Shown here in pieces: positions 34,760-47,537 of a stretch of 64,000 nucleotides of DNA. Each line of letters starts with the position of its first letter. Within the stretch, counting starts at the first letter, position 1. The notes under the pieces are model-generated. The model had not been told where the DNA came from and did no database searches. It worked only from the letters and a program-made list of their open reading frames with translations. Source of the stretch: Paraphysomonas bandaiensis (lineage: Eukaryota > Chrysophyceae); assembly GCA_965644295.1 (NCBI GenBank), contig CBFFRP010000297.1, positions 682,001-746,000 on the forward strand. The letters run 5' to 3'. Position numbers and translations under genes: made by a program.

Positions 34760-35373
34760 AAGGTAGAGGTAGATATACAGGATGTTAATTGATAAGAATG
34801 ATATTCATTATTATTGATATAATGGGGACAAGAGTGTTAATGAGGGAGAGGTAGGTGAGGTAGGTACCCCGATACCGTTACTTGGAGTGGGATCTCCACC
34901 TCACTGTACACGATATCGTCCACCAGATAGGACCAAATATAGCTTACAAGAGTACGATTACCTCACTTCTAGACTTTTTCGAGTACTAAAAAGACCAAAA
35001 CCATACAAATTAAGAGATTTTTTGTCTAACTTCAACAAGTAAGAGATATATATCGGAGTTTTCAGTACTTGAATTTTTAAAAAACCTCACCCGGTAACGG
35101 TTAGCGGACGACTACCCGTTACCGGCGATTGTATTATGAAGCAACGTTTCTCTCTATACGAATCTGTAGATATATACCTACATAGAGCCATAGTAGATGA
35201 AGTATGAAGTGCAAATGTATATATTGACTTACTCGAAGTGTAGTAAACTTCTTCACTTCGATAAGATCGATTCCACGTACAGTATATATATATATATCGC
35301 GTATATTACATATAGGAACTGCACTGTACTGCACTGCACTGCACTGCACTGAACTGAACTGCGTATAATCACA
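34760..35373. other. Divergent promoter region with GTTACCG words and a CTGCA microsatellite
   Basis: Lies between the potassium channel (minus) and the NDK-like giant gene (plus). It contains CCGTTAC-type words at about 34873-34880 and 35113-35123 (CCCGTTACCGG), an (AT)n tract near 35282, and a pentanucleotide repeat (ACTGC)n at 35316-35358 just ahead of the ATG. Confidence 0.5.
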
Positions 35374-38300
35374 ATGAATTCCACTAATGAATTGATCGAT
35401 TTAATCAGAGTCACAACAAGACAATATCAATTTGATTTTAATAAAGTAGCAGAAGCTGTGAATGCACTAGCAAATGATGGTCAAGTTCATATCGATCAAC
35501 CGATATCTGCACAACAATGCAGAGAGTTATTTGCTCAAGATTATGCGACTGAATCAGTATCAACAGACTCCATCAATACGAAACAAGTCACTACAGCAAT
35601 GGTTGAAGAGGAACATATATCAATTGAGTCTGTACTGCGACAACAAGAGATACGCCGGGCAGAGAATGATAAGAAGATGGAACTTATATTTCAACGTGTT
35701 CTAAGTACACTGGAGACAACAGATAAAGTTGCACTTAGTGAGAATGATGAGATTGTGGTTGCTCGAAGACGTCAAGTGGAGATGAAAGAACAAGAGCGGT
35801 ATGCTAAGGCTCAATTAGAGGCTGAACAAAGGGAGCAAAAGTTTCTTGATGAACAACGTATGGCACTGCGTCGGAGATTCGAAGACGGTAGCGAAGACAC
35901 ACAGGGCATAGACCCATTTGCTGAGAAACAGTCACAGCCCCCCCAACCCACAGGTTTGCTTTGCTGCTCTATTTATGATGGTTTGTTATAAGTCGTGTTT
36001 ACACGAACGTTAGATACTCTAGACTCGCACCCCATGTTGAGCGAAGATGTGATAAGAGATTTCAGTATGGAGCGGCTTTTGGATACCGCCGAGTTCGATC
36101 AGCTGCTCACCCAAATTGAACAGGACATAGACTCCCGGGTTAGACTTACCGCTGCTGGAAAAGAAGGTAACGACATGATTTGTTTCTCTGATTTATAGTT
36201 TTTGAACGAGTGTCACCTGTGTGTGACCATTGCTTGTGGCACCCTTGTTTCACAAGTGTATCTTGCTCGGATGTGTTGTAATGATGAGTTGTTAGATGGT
36301 CAGGATGAGCCTCTTTCTGAACTTGGAGAGGTGTTATCTTTCCTGAACAAATCGGCAGAGGAGAAGGCCCAACGCCCAAAAGCGACTCCAAACTCAGGAT
36401 TGTCTCTCCCTCCTCCACCCGTTACTGCGGCTTTACCACCCAACCCGCCTCCTCCATCGACTTCTAAGGTCATCGCAGCAGCAGAATCGAAGTGTCAGCC
36501 AGAGCAATCAAGTGCTAAAAGTTCGGCTTCTGTCATGCGGTCAGGTCATTTGGGTGGTCGTGGCCAACCAGCTTCTCGGTCTGATCGGGGCGGCCGGCTT
36601 AGTGGATATGGTGGACGTGGTGGGCGCGGTCGAGGTGCTACGTCAGCCAGAACTGCATTGGACGACACGGAGAGCTCTGGTGAAGATAGCGACGAAGACT
36701 GGACCGACATGCGACAGAAGCTGAAGCGCAGTGTTGAGCCTGTGGATGAAATAGCAGTTGACCCTCATTCTGCGGGATTCTGGGGGGCGTATGGCAACAA
36801 ATCAGTTCCACATGCTTCAGAAAGCAGCACAGAGATTTTACATCGTTTCGGCGAAGTAACGTCCGAGGGTGAGGAAGAGGGCGATAGTAGTGAGGAGAAC
36901 GACGATGGTGAGACTGACAGAAACATAGCGAATGATGGGGATACTGAGAGTGAGGTTGTGGAAGAGGATGAGAAAAGCGTTGGGTCAGATGGTGAGAGTG
37001 CTCATTCGACGGATGTCTCACCTCCTTTTCCGATGGATAGTGAGAATGGTACCCTATCCCCCGAAGCCCATTACGCTGCACTCCAGACCAAGGCTGAGGC
37101 TCCGGTAAATTTGACAGAACATCCCCCTTCTCCTCCTTTGAGTGGTGAGATTTCTCCTCACAAATCAGCTTTACCTGACACCACTAGCGCTTCTGCAAGC
37201 CGTAGCTCTACTGTTAATGTCCCGTCTATTCCTCCTTCAATTAGTTCCCGTACAAGTGGTGGAATTTTAGGTGCTGATACAAGCAATAGGCGTAATCGTC
37301 GAACGAAAGAAAACAAGCTTCAGAGCTCCGTTGAGGCTGCCAAGAAGCGACGAGAAGAAATTCAGAAGAAAGCGGCAGCAGCTGCTATTCCTGTCATTCA
37401 GTCAGTAGTCGAGACTCCCACCCTTGCTGAACCGGCAATGGAAAAGAGTCAAGACACTACAGCCGAATCTGAGAGTGTTGATGAAGTTTCGGGTGCGAAT
37501 ACGAACCCGCTGATGCCTTCGGATCATCCGTTTTGCTCCGTCCTTCCTCCTGACACGATCGCAGTGTTCAGCGATACATCCAGTGAGAACCGGGAGCTGT
37601 CACTCAAGGAGTGTCAAGGTTTGGTTGTTGTTCAGTTTGACCTATCTGGGCCTATGAAAGGCGGTAAAGGGCCTGGGCAGGAGAAATCTGATGCCCCAGT
37701 TTTCCTTCTCCTGGCGTGGGTCACTCAAAAACTAGCGGAGCTAGAGGGCTATATATCGGCAGTTCAGTACACTGATGATGCTGAGGAGGACAAAACTTCT
37801 TATCGAAAAGTGTTAACTATAGTTGTCGAAGGTAATACACCTCATGCGATGATGATGCTTCCTCGTGACCTTATGCACGCGATGCAAACGGCTAACGTAA
37901 GCGATGTAATTGAGATTTATGAGTCAAGTTCATCTAGTGGCGTGCTAGGTAGTCCTTATAAGGGGCTGCTTTTATCATCAATAGGATGCATTTTGCCTCC
38001 TGACAAAGCATTACTAGTTCTGCAACGGATGACGCTACCGCCAGCACAAGAAGCTGCTGGCACAGACTGGCTGAGTCGACTGAATCATAACACCATTGTG
38101 TCATGTGTCTTGAAGCCGTACGTTATGAATAGTGCAGATATTCTCTCCACTGTCTTCATGTTGTGCGAAAAATATGGTCTGAGGTTGTGTGGACTGAGAA
38201 CGGCATACGTGAATAGATCATGCAAGGAAACTGCTAACCTGGTTCATCCTGATGTGGTGTCACCGATATTCGGGAAGGCTACATCCCACCGCCTGGAGCG

Positions 38301-41215
38301 TGAGGATTATAATTTTGTTCTTGTCGCCTTATTCTATTCATCACGTTTTATTGCTTCGGAAAGTCTGCGAACTTTGCTTGGACCAGACGACCCTGTGCTT
38401 GCTCAGCGCACTGACCCGGAGTCTGTTCGGGCTATTTGTGGCAAATCTCGTCGTGATAATGTTGCTTTCCCCTTGTCATCGTTGCCGTCAAACTGCTGGA
38501 AAGACGCAATGTTTTGGTTTGGACCACGAAATGGATCTGAAGGCAGCCCGCTTTCCAGACCGCAATATATCCTTCTACCTCCTCTGCGCTACGCTGTAGT
38601 TGGTATTGCCATCGAAACGCATGATCAGCATATGACACTATCCAACCACCAAGCAAATCTGATGGCTGAAATACAGCGGTCTTGCATACAGTGTGTTCAA
38701 CAGATTGCGCAAGGGGGTATGCATTTTATGTCTATGTGGACATGTGACCGAGACGAAATTAGTCGGTATGGTCTTGCGACATGCGGTGAAGCAGACGCTA
38801 CGCATGGCCCGGCAAGTTATACTGTTGCAATTTTTATGACACACGTAGGGGATGTATACTATAACAACAATGTGCTTTCTGTGCTGGAAAAGAAAGTTAA
38901 TGAGGTCGCTGCTAAATCCGAAAACGTATTTCACGTTAATGTTTCAATGAAACTAAAGGAGAAGTTTAAACGACACCAGCACCACAGTGCACCTACAGTG
39001 AATGCGAAACTATTGTCGACTAAACTAGTATTGGATGAAGACTTGGATTCTCACGAAGATGTTGGCTTGCAAGATATTGTTGTGTGTTCTATAGCCGCTC
39101 ATCGATTTGTGCACGATGGGGCGTATACCATAAATCCACAAGAAGTAATATTGCATATACTTCAAGCACTACCGCGGTCGTGTTATGCCTCCATAATTGG
39201 TGTGTGTACCCCTAGCTGGGATAGTGCAGCAGTCACTGTCGAAGGTGCATGTGAATTATCCAGCGTTGTGGCAGACAAAATATATGTTTGCTTTCGCGGA
39301 CAGCATTTAGTTGAAAATATTAGCAGTGCCGTAAACATTGCACTTGACACTGTAAACACTATTGCATCAAGTGCTGGTGGTGTAATATTGACATCTGCGG
39401 ATGTGCGATTTAAAAACGTTCGTACACCAGTGCTGAGTGATATCAAAGTTCTTAAAGGTAGGCGGGCACTGGATGTTATTTGCCGCGAGTTTTTGCCGAG
39501 GAAAGACTGTTTTCTTACGGACTTTGCGACCATGAGTTTACAAGCATATGTGCCTGAGTGGGTGACGACACACTCCGTGACTACAGGGTCTTTACATCAC
39601 GACTTACGAATTTTGAGGGCACTCTTCTGTCCAGGGTCTTTTCCTGCTCTCTCGGTTGTCGTTATTCCATATCCCGATAACACAGAGGCATCTCTCTCAG
39701 GAGTGTTCTTTCGCGTGCTCAAGAAGATAGAGAAAGAAGGATTTGATGTCAAACACATATCATCTTGCTTGATGTCTGAAAGTATGGCCAGCTACTGCGC
39801 CGATGAAATTATTCAGGATGGAGAAGACGATACATACTGCAGCAATATAGCTCGCAGTGAATTGCAGAAGAGATTTCAACTGCTGACGGATCGGCCTGTA
39901 TTGTCAGTTGTGGTACAGGGTAATAGCGCCTTACTGCGTCTGCGCTCAATCATAGGTCCGATTGACCCAGATGTGGCTAGTGAACAGTACCCCCTCTCCG
40001 TTGTGGCCAACTTGGCATCGTTTACGGCGATACGAAGTAAATCTCCATTAGTTTTCTTTTCCAGAACTTGTATGTCGACAGAGAAATACTTGGAAAATAT
40101 ATGTAATTGTGGACTGACGGCTCGTGAATTATACCACTGTCCGCCACTAAGCGAATTCGGGAGTAGAGAGCATACTGCCTCTACTACAGTGGTCGATGCA
40201 CCCGGTGACAGTGAAGTGGCTGCCAAAGAGGGTGCAATGACGAAGCTACGTGAGAAGAGTTATCATGAGCAGAAGCGGATGGACAAAACTAGCAGAGTAT
40301 TGCGCACAATTGATTCGACGTCGTCAACAGCGATGGATGCGACTTGTATTGTCCTAACTTCAGCTCTCCTGCGCATTGTCGGGATATCGTCGATTCTTCA
40401 GGCAATTAACAAAGAGAAAATAAAGGTGAATATTTTTCGTTGACCTTAGCTCAAAGTAATCTATATCTAGGTTGTTCACGCTCGAACCTCACTGCTCCAT
40501 CCTACGATGACTCGAAAGCTGCTGGAATTGGCTGGACAATCTTCCCTCTCAATGAAACCTTCCGCGGGGGTATTAAACGATGGTCCTGTCCTTTTTCTCG
40601 CTATGGAGGGGGCTGCTCATAGCATATTGCGTCTGAAGTCTATCCTTCAGCAGCCTACAGGAGGCAGCGGCTTTTCACACGGAGATTTTCTTTTGAACGT
40701 ATGCTGCTATGTTTACTTATACTTGTAGGTGTAAATTACTTACCTCTGTTTAGTCTAGGCATGGGGGATCTCAAGAGGGTCATGTTCCTTCTTCGTTAGG
40801 TAAACTTTTAGATGGATCATGGGGGCTTCTGGCGTCTTCTTCTTCGAGGCTTGCAAGAAATTTGCTGGTGTACTCGTTCGATTGTTTATATACTTCCACC
40901 TGTTCGATAGTAGCTAACGATGACGTATGTACTCCTCCCAGCAAGAGTCATCTTCGAAGTCTCTCTGGAAACACGGCACGCGATGGCGCAGATAGTTCTG
41001 ACGTAGCTTCATTTCACACTCCAGTGCAGCCCCCTCCACGATCATTCCTTGCAGAGGAATCGCCAACGTATTTCACCCCGCCCACTGGAGCCAGGCCAGC
41101 TCGGACCAAAATCGCAGAAGACATGTCACTATACGCAGCGTCTGAGGAAAGCAAAGGTAGCAAGACGTTAGCGGAAGATGATACGGCATGTACAAGCTTG
41201 GAGGAATTAGATTAA
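35374..41215 (+). CDS. Giant protein with repeated degenerate NDK-like domains, probably ciliary
   Basis: Five exons (35374-35953, 36014-36166, 36296-40425, 40471-40698, 40754-41215) join in frame to 1,850 residues. The N-terminal ~200 residues are helical with a charged coiled coil (VARRRQVEMKEQERYAKAQ). Next is a disordered region with an RGG-type box (GYGGRGGRGRGATSA) and long acidic tracts to about residue 640. The rest holds several nucleoside-diphosphate-kinase-like modules: each has a beta-alpha start (KYGLRLCGLRTAYV; KIKVVHARTSLLHP), the VLEG-like strand (VVVQGNSALLRLRSIIGP; VLFLAMEGAAHSILRLKSI) and a GPxDP motif (LLGPDDPVLAQRTDPESVRA; IIGPIDPDVA). None keeps the NxxHGSD active-site histidine, so they are probably non-catalytic. 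Multi-NDK proteins are typical of cilia (NME8, RSP23; possibly DNAAF8-like), and I infer an axonemal or dynein-assembly role at modest confidence. Confidence 0.7.
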
Positions 41216-42297
41216 TGCGCTATTCGTGTTTATTAGTTTTGTAGCGGTCTCAAATGATTCGGTCAGTCATACTACGTAATGGTTCATTATATAGTACTGA
41301 GCTTCCTCATATTACCTCTCTATGTGCTAGTTTTTCGTTTCAGCCATACCGCATGTAATAATAATAGTTGCTTACCACCAGTTCATCAGGGCCTGGTAAC
41401 CATTAATGGGCCATTAATGGTAATGCCATTATAATTGCTGGGGCATTTTTTATTAATGCCATTATAATTGCCGGGAACTGGACTACCATTAATGGTTACC
41501 AGGCCCTGCAGTTCATGAAGTACCTCTTTAGATGTAAATAATAGCAATCATACACCGTATTAGAATTGGACCTTGCACTGAACTCTGAACTTAACCTTAC
41601 TCTACCCGTTGACCTGAACCTCACTTTGCTGCGCACAACGTACTTTCAAGAGAAAAACTATAATTATTAATCTAAACAGTTCCCAACATATCTATGTAAC
41701 ATCTGGTGAATATCTGTCCTCAGAAAATCTGTTTATCCAATTTTCACTACCAGTCGGTTCTATATATCTTGCATAGTCATAAATGAGTAATCGAATTTAC
41801 TTTCTTTGAGTTGGTTTCACGTATTACACACTATTAACTCACTTCAATTGCACAATATGTATTGTATATTGTATATTGGTTCATACAGGAGAACTAACAC
41901 ACTGATTCTTTATTTGTGTTCACGTGTTCATAACGTAAACAATATTTTGTCTATTGAGCGAAATAAATATTCTACATGCAGTCACTAAAGATTCATGGCT
42001 TTGCTCGGCTTTAGCCAGGCATAAAGCTAACAAATTTTGTTTTATTGCTTACTTAATTTTGACACTTCAGGAGGGCCTTGATTCGTGTGTGTATTGATAT
42101 AGAGTTATCTATGAAACAATCACGTGAAACTGCTATCGTAAATGCATCTTGATTCCCACAATTCAGTTTTTGTTTAGGGAAACTAGATGCTGAGATATCA
42201 GTAGATACCAAAAAAGAAATACATTTCTACTATATAATTACGGGCAGTCAACATAAACATGTATATACACGGTACAAACATTTCCATGCAGGATTTA
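41216..42297. other. Spacer between convergent genes
   Basis: Non-coding AT-rich DNA. It contains the hAT-type MITE described separately, some imperfect repeats of CTTACTCTACCC-like words near 41590, and an inverted CTTTGCTCGGCTTTAGCCAGGC segment at about 42000. No gene is seen. Confidence 0.5.
41387..41508. mobile_element. hAT-type MITE with perfect ends and target duplication
   Basis: A 122-bp element bounded by perfect 23-bp inverted repeats beginning CAGGGCCTGGTAACCATTAA. The two flanks are both CAGTTCAT (41379-41386 and 41509-41516), a perfect 8-bp target-site duplication. Inside there are further self-complementary words (ATTAATGCCATTATAATTG). No coding capacity. The perfect duplication implies a recent insertion, mobilised by a hAT transposase encoded elsewhere. 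Confidence 0.93.
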
Positions 42298-45200
42298 CTA
42301 ATCGAATGATGTCTCAGATTCGTTTTCTCGGGCATTTTCGAAAATCGTACCTTTCATGTCACCCTGCTCTCGAAGAGGGGACATAACGGGAGTCAGACTA
42401 TCAATACTAGCAACATGGGAAACGGTTTCTCCAAGGTTTCTTATGCCAGCTGCAGCAGTTAGGTCCTGCAGACTAGAGAATAACGATTCCATTTTCTACA
42501 ACAATTATGGAATCATCGTATGACCAGTAAATTATAACCCACGACTCGTACCTGTAACTTCTTGTGGCATTCTACCAATTCACTCCGTTTTTGTTTTAAG
42601 GCATGTTTTAGTTCACTAACAACAGTCTGATTGTCTTTCTGCAGTGATGCAACATGTCGTCGTAGATCACCCACATCACGTAACAAGGAGAATCTCGACT
42701 CCTATAGGGCAAATTTTATTCCTATCATGTACGTTACGATGAAATTCACCTTTTCAGCTTCGAACTTATTCTTGTATTCATTTTGCGAAGCGACCGCAGC
42801 TGCCTGAGTGCATACATTACCGTTGAAGCGACAGCAGAATGAAACGTACCAAATCTCCTGCAAGCTTCTGTGCAGTGTCGTCTTTCAGTTTTGCGCTCTG
42901 GATATGATCTTTGAAACTCTTACTGATACTGTTCAGTTCAGACTGGGCTGACCTACGCACGTCATGAAGTCATGTCAAGCGCACCCACAGTGCAGAACTA
43001 CTTACTCTAAGTCGGCATCGCGCTCTCTGAGAGCTTTTGTAAGGCGTCCAATCTCTTCTTCCATGCGCTGCTCTAGACAAGACCGTTCTTCCCTCCATTC
43101 CTCCTCCATCTCAGCAACCCTCATTATCGCCGCCTTTTCCTCTTCCTTACTACCCTCCAGTTGATTTTCTAAGTCTGCCATTTCGTCCCGAATCTCTTCT
43201 TCTACTAGTCTATGGGATTCAGTAAGTCGCTCGATCTCTTCTCTGTGGCGGTCCTTTAGCCTTCGTATCGTCATGTTGAGGTCGTCAATCATCTTGTCTT
43301 TAACACGCAGAGATAACTCTCCTTCATCAAGCTTCGATCGAGTAGACTCTATCTTCTCACTCAATTCCCTTTCCCTCTCCGAACATCTTTCAACCGCCTC
43401 GTCACGCTCTCGATGAGCCTCCTCTAACTCTCCCATTAGCATAGACAGTCGCTCTGATAGGTCTCTCTTCTCGTCATCAACTTCTATAGTTTTTCTACGT
43501 GACTCTAATTCCCGACATCGGTCAGTAATTCGTCTCAACACAGTCTTCAATTCATGTATCAGACTCCGCTGTTCCGATATAGTTGCCTCATGCTTTACAC
43601 AGGATTGTTGTAGCTTTTCAATTTCATCGGCCTGTGAGCTGTTCTCACTGCGAAGATTAGAAAATGCAGAAGCTAGCTTGTTAAGTTGCTTCTCAAGTTT
43701 TCCTATTTCTACCTCATTCTCTTTGGTACGCACGTTTTGACTCTCATTTTTCAACCTCAGCTTTTCACACTCACGATGACTGTCAGACTTCTCTTTTTCC
43801 AGATCTGCACACTTCCTCCGTAGCTCAGATACTGCAGACTCAGCACGCGCCAATCGGCTGAGATCGTGCTCGTGTGTCTGGCTAAGGTGGAGGGCTTCCT
43901 CGAGTTGGGCTCGCAACTCGGCTATGGTAGTGTTAGACAACGGACATGTTGGACATGGTCTAGATTCTTCCTCTTTAAGACTTCTACTGAGACTGTCAAC
44001 TTGCCTTTTTACAGAATCTAACTCATCAGATACCTCAGCCAACTTCTGGTCTTTACTTGATATTTCTTTCTGAGCGCAAATAAGCTCATTCTGGAGTCTA
44101 TGCTCAGTGTCCGACACTATCGCGCGTCCTCTCTCCTCAGCAGCTGCAACGTCTGCTGTAAATTTGTTCTCTAGTTGTCTATAAAGTTCTTTCAGTTGAG
44201 TTAATTCCTTTCGGTGGGCTTGTGCTGCGCTCTCTGCCTTAACTAGCCTGTGGCGTAGTGATGTATTCTTCCTAGTTTCCTCCATAACCTGCCGCTCTAG
44301 CCTGGCCCGCTCTGCAGTCAACGTACTTCGTGCGGACTCTGCTGCTCCAGAAGCTCGCTCAGCGGTTAATCTCACAAGTGAATTTTCCTGAAGCATCGCC
44401 TGATGGGCGTCAGATATTCCTGCGCACTGAACAACACATCGCCAGTGCCGAATATATAGTCTCTTTATATGACGGAATGAATAGACACTCTGAACAGCAC
44501 AAGCCACACGGGCCAATTGAACAACCCCTTTCCAATTATAGCTATCGCTAGAACACTCTGTCTGGACCTCAGCTTCATGCATTGCAACCTTCACATCAAC
44601 AGTCTGAATCGCAGCCTCTTTCATCACCTGCTTCTCGTAGCGGTTGTAGCGTTCACGTATTCCTCCCTTCAAGGGGGGGCTATCTGCCCAGGGGTTGTTT
44701 CGTTTGTTTATCACACCACGACTATGAATATCACCGAACCTAGGGCGGCGCTGGTCATGAGCGTCGGTATTCTGAGGACCCCACTGCTCCGTGTTATCCC
44801 CTGCAAAGTTATTTTCTATGTGAAAACTCTCATCAGAGGAGCTAGAAGCAAGATGTACATCTTCCAAAGCGCTGTGCTCTTCCAGGTACGGAGTGGTTGA
44901 CGAATCAGCTCTAGTTCCATCCACTGGAGTACAGGTGCTGGTTGGCAACCCTGAATGGCTTTGAACACGATGTCGATACATCGAAGCAACAGCATCAAAT
45001 CGTGGCGTTGATACTTCATCTTGAGATTCGATGCCCTTACCATCTACTTGTGATGCCCACTCCCCACGTGACTTGCCATCTATCCTCCCGTAGTAGCTAT
45101 ACGAATCAAAGACTTCTAAAATGCTCTCTACATGAGAACATATCGGATTGGAATGTCGTCCATCAGAATTACTAAGAGTTATATCAGATAATGAAGAAAG

Positions 45201-45650
45201 TGTTTGTATTGATGTAAAGGCATCAGAAGAGGAGAGAGAATTACCACGCGCATCTAACATCTTAAGAGAAGGAAATCCATCTAATCCATCTAGACTTGTT
45301 AAGCAATTAAATGCAACAGAGATCGTTTCCAGATATGGTAAATAAGGAAGATCTAATAGAGATGTGATTTGATTGCCTGATATATCCACTTGACGTAAAT
45401 GAGGCATATGCGATAAGTCTGATAGTTTAATGAAACGATTGGATGATATGTTGAGCTCTATCACACTATCAGACTGTTTGATATCAAGTGATTGTAACTG
45501 ATTTCCATGAAGATTAAGAATATGAATATTATCTAATGATCCAATCAGAGATTCATCCGAAATCTGTTCGTTTATCCGGCACAACTCATTCAGTTCATTG
45601 CTATCAATGGGATCCTTCATATGACTATTCTCTGTATCAAAAGACTCCAT
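42298..45650 (-). CDS. LRR plus long coiled-coil protein (LRRCC1/VFL1-like, basal body)
   Basis: Probable centriole/basal-body protein. The main exon runs from the ATG at 45650 to about 43003; several short exons follow to the stop at 42298 (last exon about 42298-42495, KMESLFSSLQDL...). Total is about 1,050 residues. Residues 1-170 contain five or six SDS22-like leucine-rich repeats (IHILNLHGNQLQSLD, LRQVDISGNQITSL, LKMLDARGNSLSS). A low-complexity stretch follows (about 180-330), then almost continuous coiled coil from about 370 to the end (RLERQVMEETRKNTSLRHRL and many similar heptads). This is the layout of LRRCC1, whose Chlamydomonas relative VFL1 sets basal-body number and rotational position. 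The exact subfamily cannot be proved by eye, because coiled coils are weak evidence; other LRR-coil ciliary proteins remain possible. Confidence 0.8.
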
Positions 45651-46179
45651 GGAGTGGTAAAGGGATTAAAGAATGAAAGATTTCATTGAATGAATGATGA
45701 GTAGTGTGTATATTGCTATCATTAGAGTGTGTGTAGTGCTTTTAAATATTTAAACTATGTATATATATGTATATATACACTCTGTGTAGAAATAATCCCA
45801 ATATATGGATATTTTGGCTATAAATAACAGAGATATTCAACAATATACCCCGAAAACCCCTTTTTTATGTACTACTAAACCAACTAAACTATACAAACCC
45901 CAATAATTTCATCCTTCCATGATCTAAATAATCTAGATATTCATAATATCAACTAAACCCCCTATTTTCTACACTATAAACCTTGAATTTTGGAGGACAC
46001 CAGAAAATGTCCCAGAAAATCATCTCCACAATCTACACTACAATACAATACTATGGAATACACAGCAGAGATCCGTCGGTGGGAAAAAGTCCAGGTATTT
46101 TGCTATATACTGTTTTTTTATGACGAAAAAAGGTCGATTTTTTAGCCTGGTGGACATATTCACACATATCATCATATCA
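45651..46179. other. Upstream flank of the LRR/coiled-coil gene
   Basis: AT-rich with a (TATG)n-like tract near 45755-45778. No gene is seen. Confidence 0.4.
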
Positions 46180-46440
46180 CGTGGAGACGTTTTTTGACAA
46201 AGTGGACCAGCCCTCCACTTGTCGGCCTGGATTTGGTCCCACTCGAAATAAAAAAATTGTGGTTATTTTGACCACAATTTCAAAGGATCCCACCCCAGTT
46301 CCTATAAACCCACTTCCTATAAAACCCACTTCCTATAAACCCACTTCCTATAAAACCCACTTCCTATAAAACCCACTTCCTATAAAACCCACTTCCTATA
46401 AAAATAATGCCCTTTTGCTATAATCCCATTTCCTATAAAC
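46180..46440. repeat. Dispersed repeat with internal CCCACTTCCTATAAA tandem array, copy 1
   Basis: Contains GGAGACGTTTTTTGACAAAG, TGGTCCCACTCGAAATAAAA and then, from about 46294 to 46400, six or seven tandem 16-17-bp units of CCCACTTCCTATAAAA. A related segment lies in the opposite orientation at 56041-56260. Confidence 0.75.
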
Positions 46441-46710
46441 TGCTGAAAACTCCACTTTTCTCTCGTCGACTGTATTCCTATTCCTGTACTCCTGGTTTCC
46501 TCAATTACCATGATCAACGGCTATCATGGTGGGTCCAATGCATGCTGGAGGAGTATCGCTCACATAACACTCCGTCCATAGGCATACACTGTCACTTGAC
46601 ACGGCTTGATCCTCAGCAACACTGTCGACATGGATACCAATCTCATATAGAGGGAATGGTACAGAAACATACCATTCCCTCTATAATCTCATTGTGGATA
46701 CATAGTCACA

Positions 46711-47253
46711 ATGTTCAACAAACAATTACCATTGCTATCGTCCAAACAGAGGCGTCTATTGTACTGGCAACGACATGTGTACACTCGGAATTCTCTGAAG
46801 CAAACTGTTGATGGACGGTACAAAGTATATTGGGTATGTGAGGCTGGGGATGCGTGCACGGGCCGGGCCGTATCGACAAGAGAGTCAGAAGACGGAGAAG
46901 ACACTGACATTCGAATGACCAAGCCCCACACAGCTGTGGTATTTGATTACGAAGAAACTGAAGCTGAAAATCTTGAGACTCCATGCCAGGTGACGGAGAT
47001 AGTCTATATCAATAGGCAAGCAAAGGCCCAGTTTCTTGCTCATTTTGCCTATGGCGTTGTCGATGCATATCGTACGATGGCCATATCATTGCAAAATCCT
47101 GAGCTTACGTCACCAGAATACGTTGCTGCTCGTGGATTTGCGCATTTTAGATTTGCGTGACAGTAAGTGTCTTATTTTCCATACAGATGCCTTTTTTGAG
47201 AGGTTGTGTGGTGCAAATATGGTGTACACCGACGGCACATTTAAATACAAATG
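46711..47253 (+). pseudogene. Truncated FLYWCH/MULE-type transposase fragment
   Basis: Reads 149 residues (MFNKQLPLLSSKQRRLL...) to a stop at 47160, then continues in another frame to 47253. The first part has a FLYWCH-like zinc-binding pattern (DGRYKVYWVCEAGDACTGRA ... TKPHTAV). The continuation ends ANMVYTDGTFKYK, which matches the start of a MULE catalytic domain with its first Asp. The rest of the transposase is missing. A short intron between the two parts is possible (GTAAGT at 47163), which would make this a truncated gene rather than a frameshifted one. Confidence 0.6.
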
Positions 47254-47261
47254 ATGAGTAA

Positions 47262-47537
47262 ATACCCGATATGTAATGTCTTTGAAAACTCCACCTGAAC
47301 CGAATTCCTATGGGATTTTGACAAAATGAATCTGGGTTTGGTAAGCAGAACTGCCCTTCCTGTATAAAGAAATTTGGGTTTACGACGACTGTATCTTCAA
47401 TAATATAATACAGCCGAAGATGAGTAAATACCCGATATGTAATGTCTTTGAAAACTCCACCTGTCTGCTTACCAAACCCAGATTCATTTTGTCAAAATCC
47501 CATAGGAATTCGGTTCAGGTGGAGTTTTCAAAGACAT
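47262..47537. repeat. Inverted and partial duplicates of the HECT-domain 5' region
   Basis: Positions 47262-47462 hold the reverse complement of sequence found at 53119-53266 (including AAACCCAGATTCATTTTGTC), with the end word repeated (GATGAGTAAATACCCGATAT at 47262 and 47419). Positions 47463-47515 are a short direct copy, and 47516-47537 (CAGGTGGAGTTTTCAAAGAC) is the HECT segment that continues after the retrotransposon. The arrangement is a foldback-like scramble made before the retrotransposon landed. Confidence 0.8.

Noticed and set aside
36638-37081. 147-codon minus-strand frame inside the NDK-like gene
   Set aside because: It is a shadow of the acidic low-complexity coding region, with no domain.
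40861-40906. Possible short intron GTGTAC...GATAG near the end of the NDK-like gene
   Set aside because: Removing it breaks the frame, whereas reading through stays open to a sensible stop at 41215.
46407-46811. 134-codon plus-strand frame
   Set aside because: It overlaps the tandem-repeat segment and the transposase start in a different frame and has no recognisable domain.
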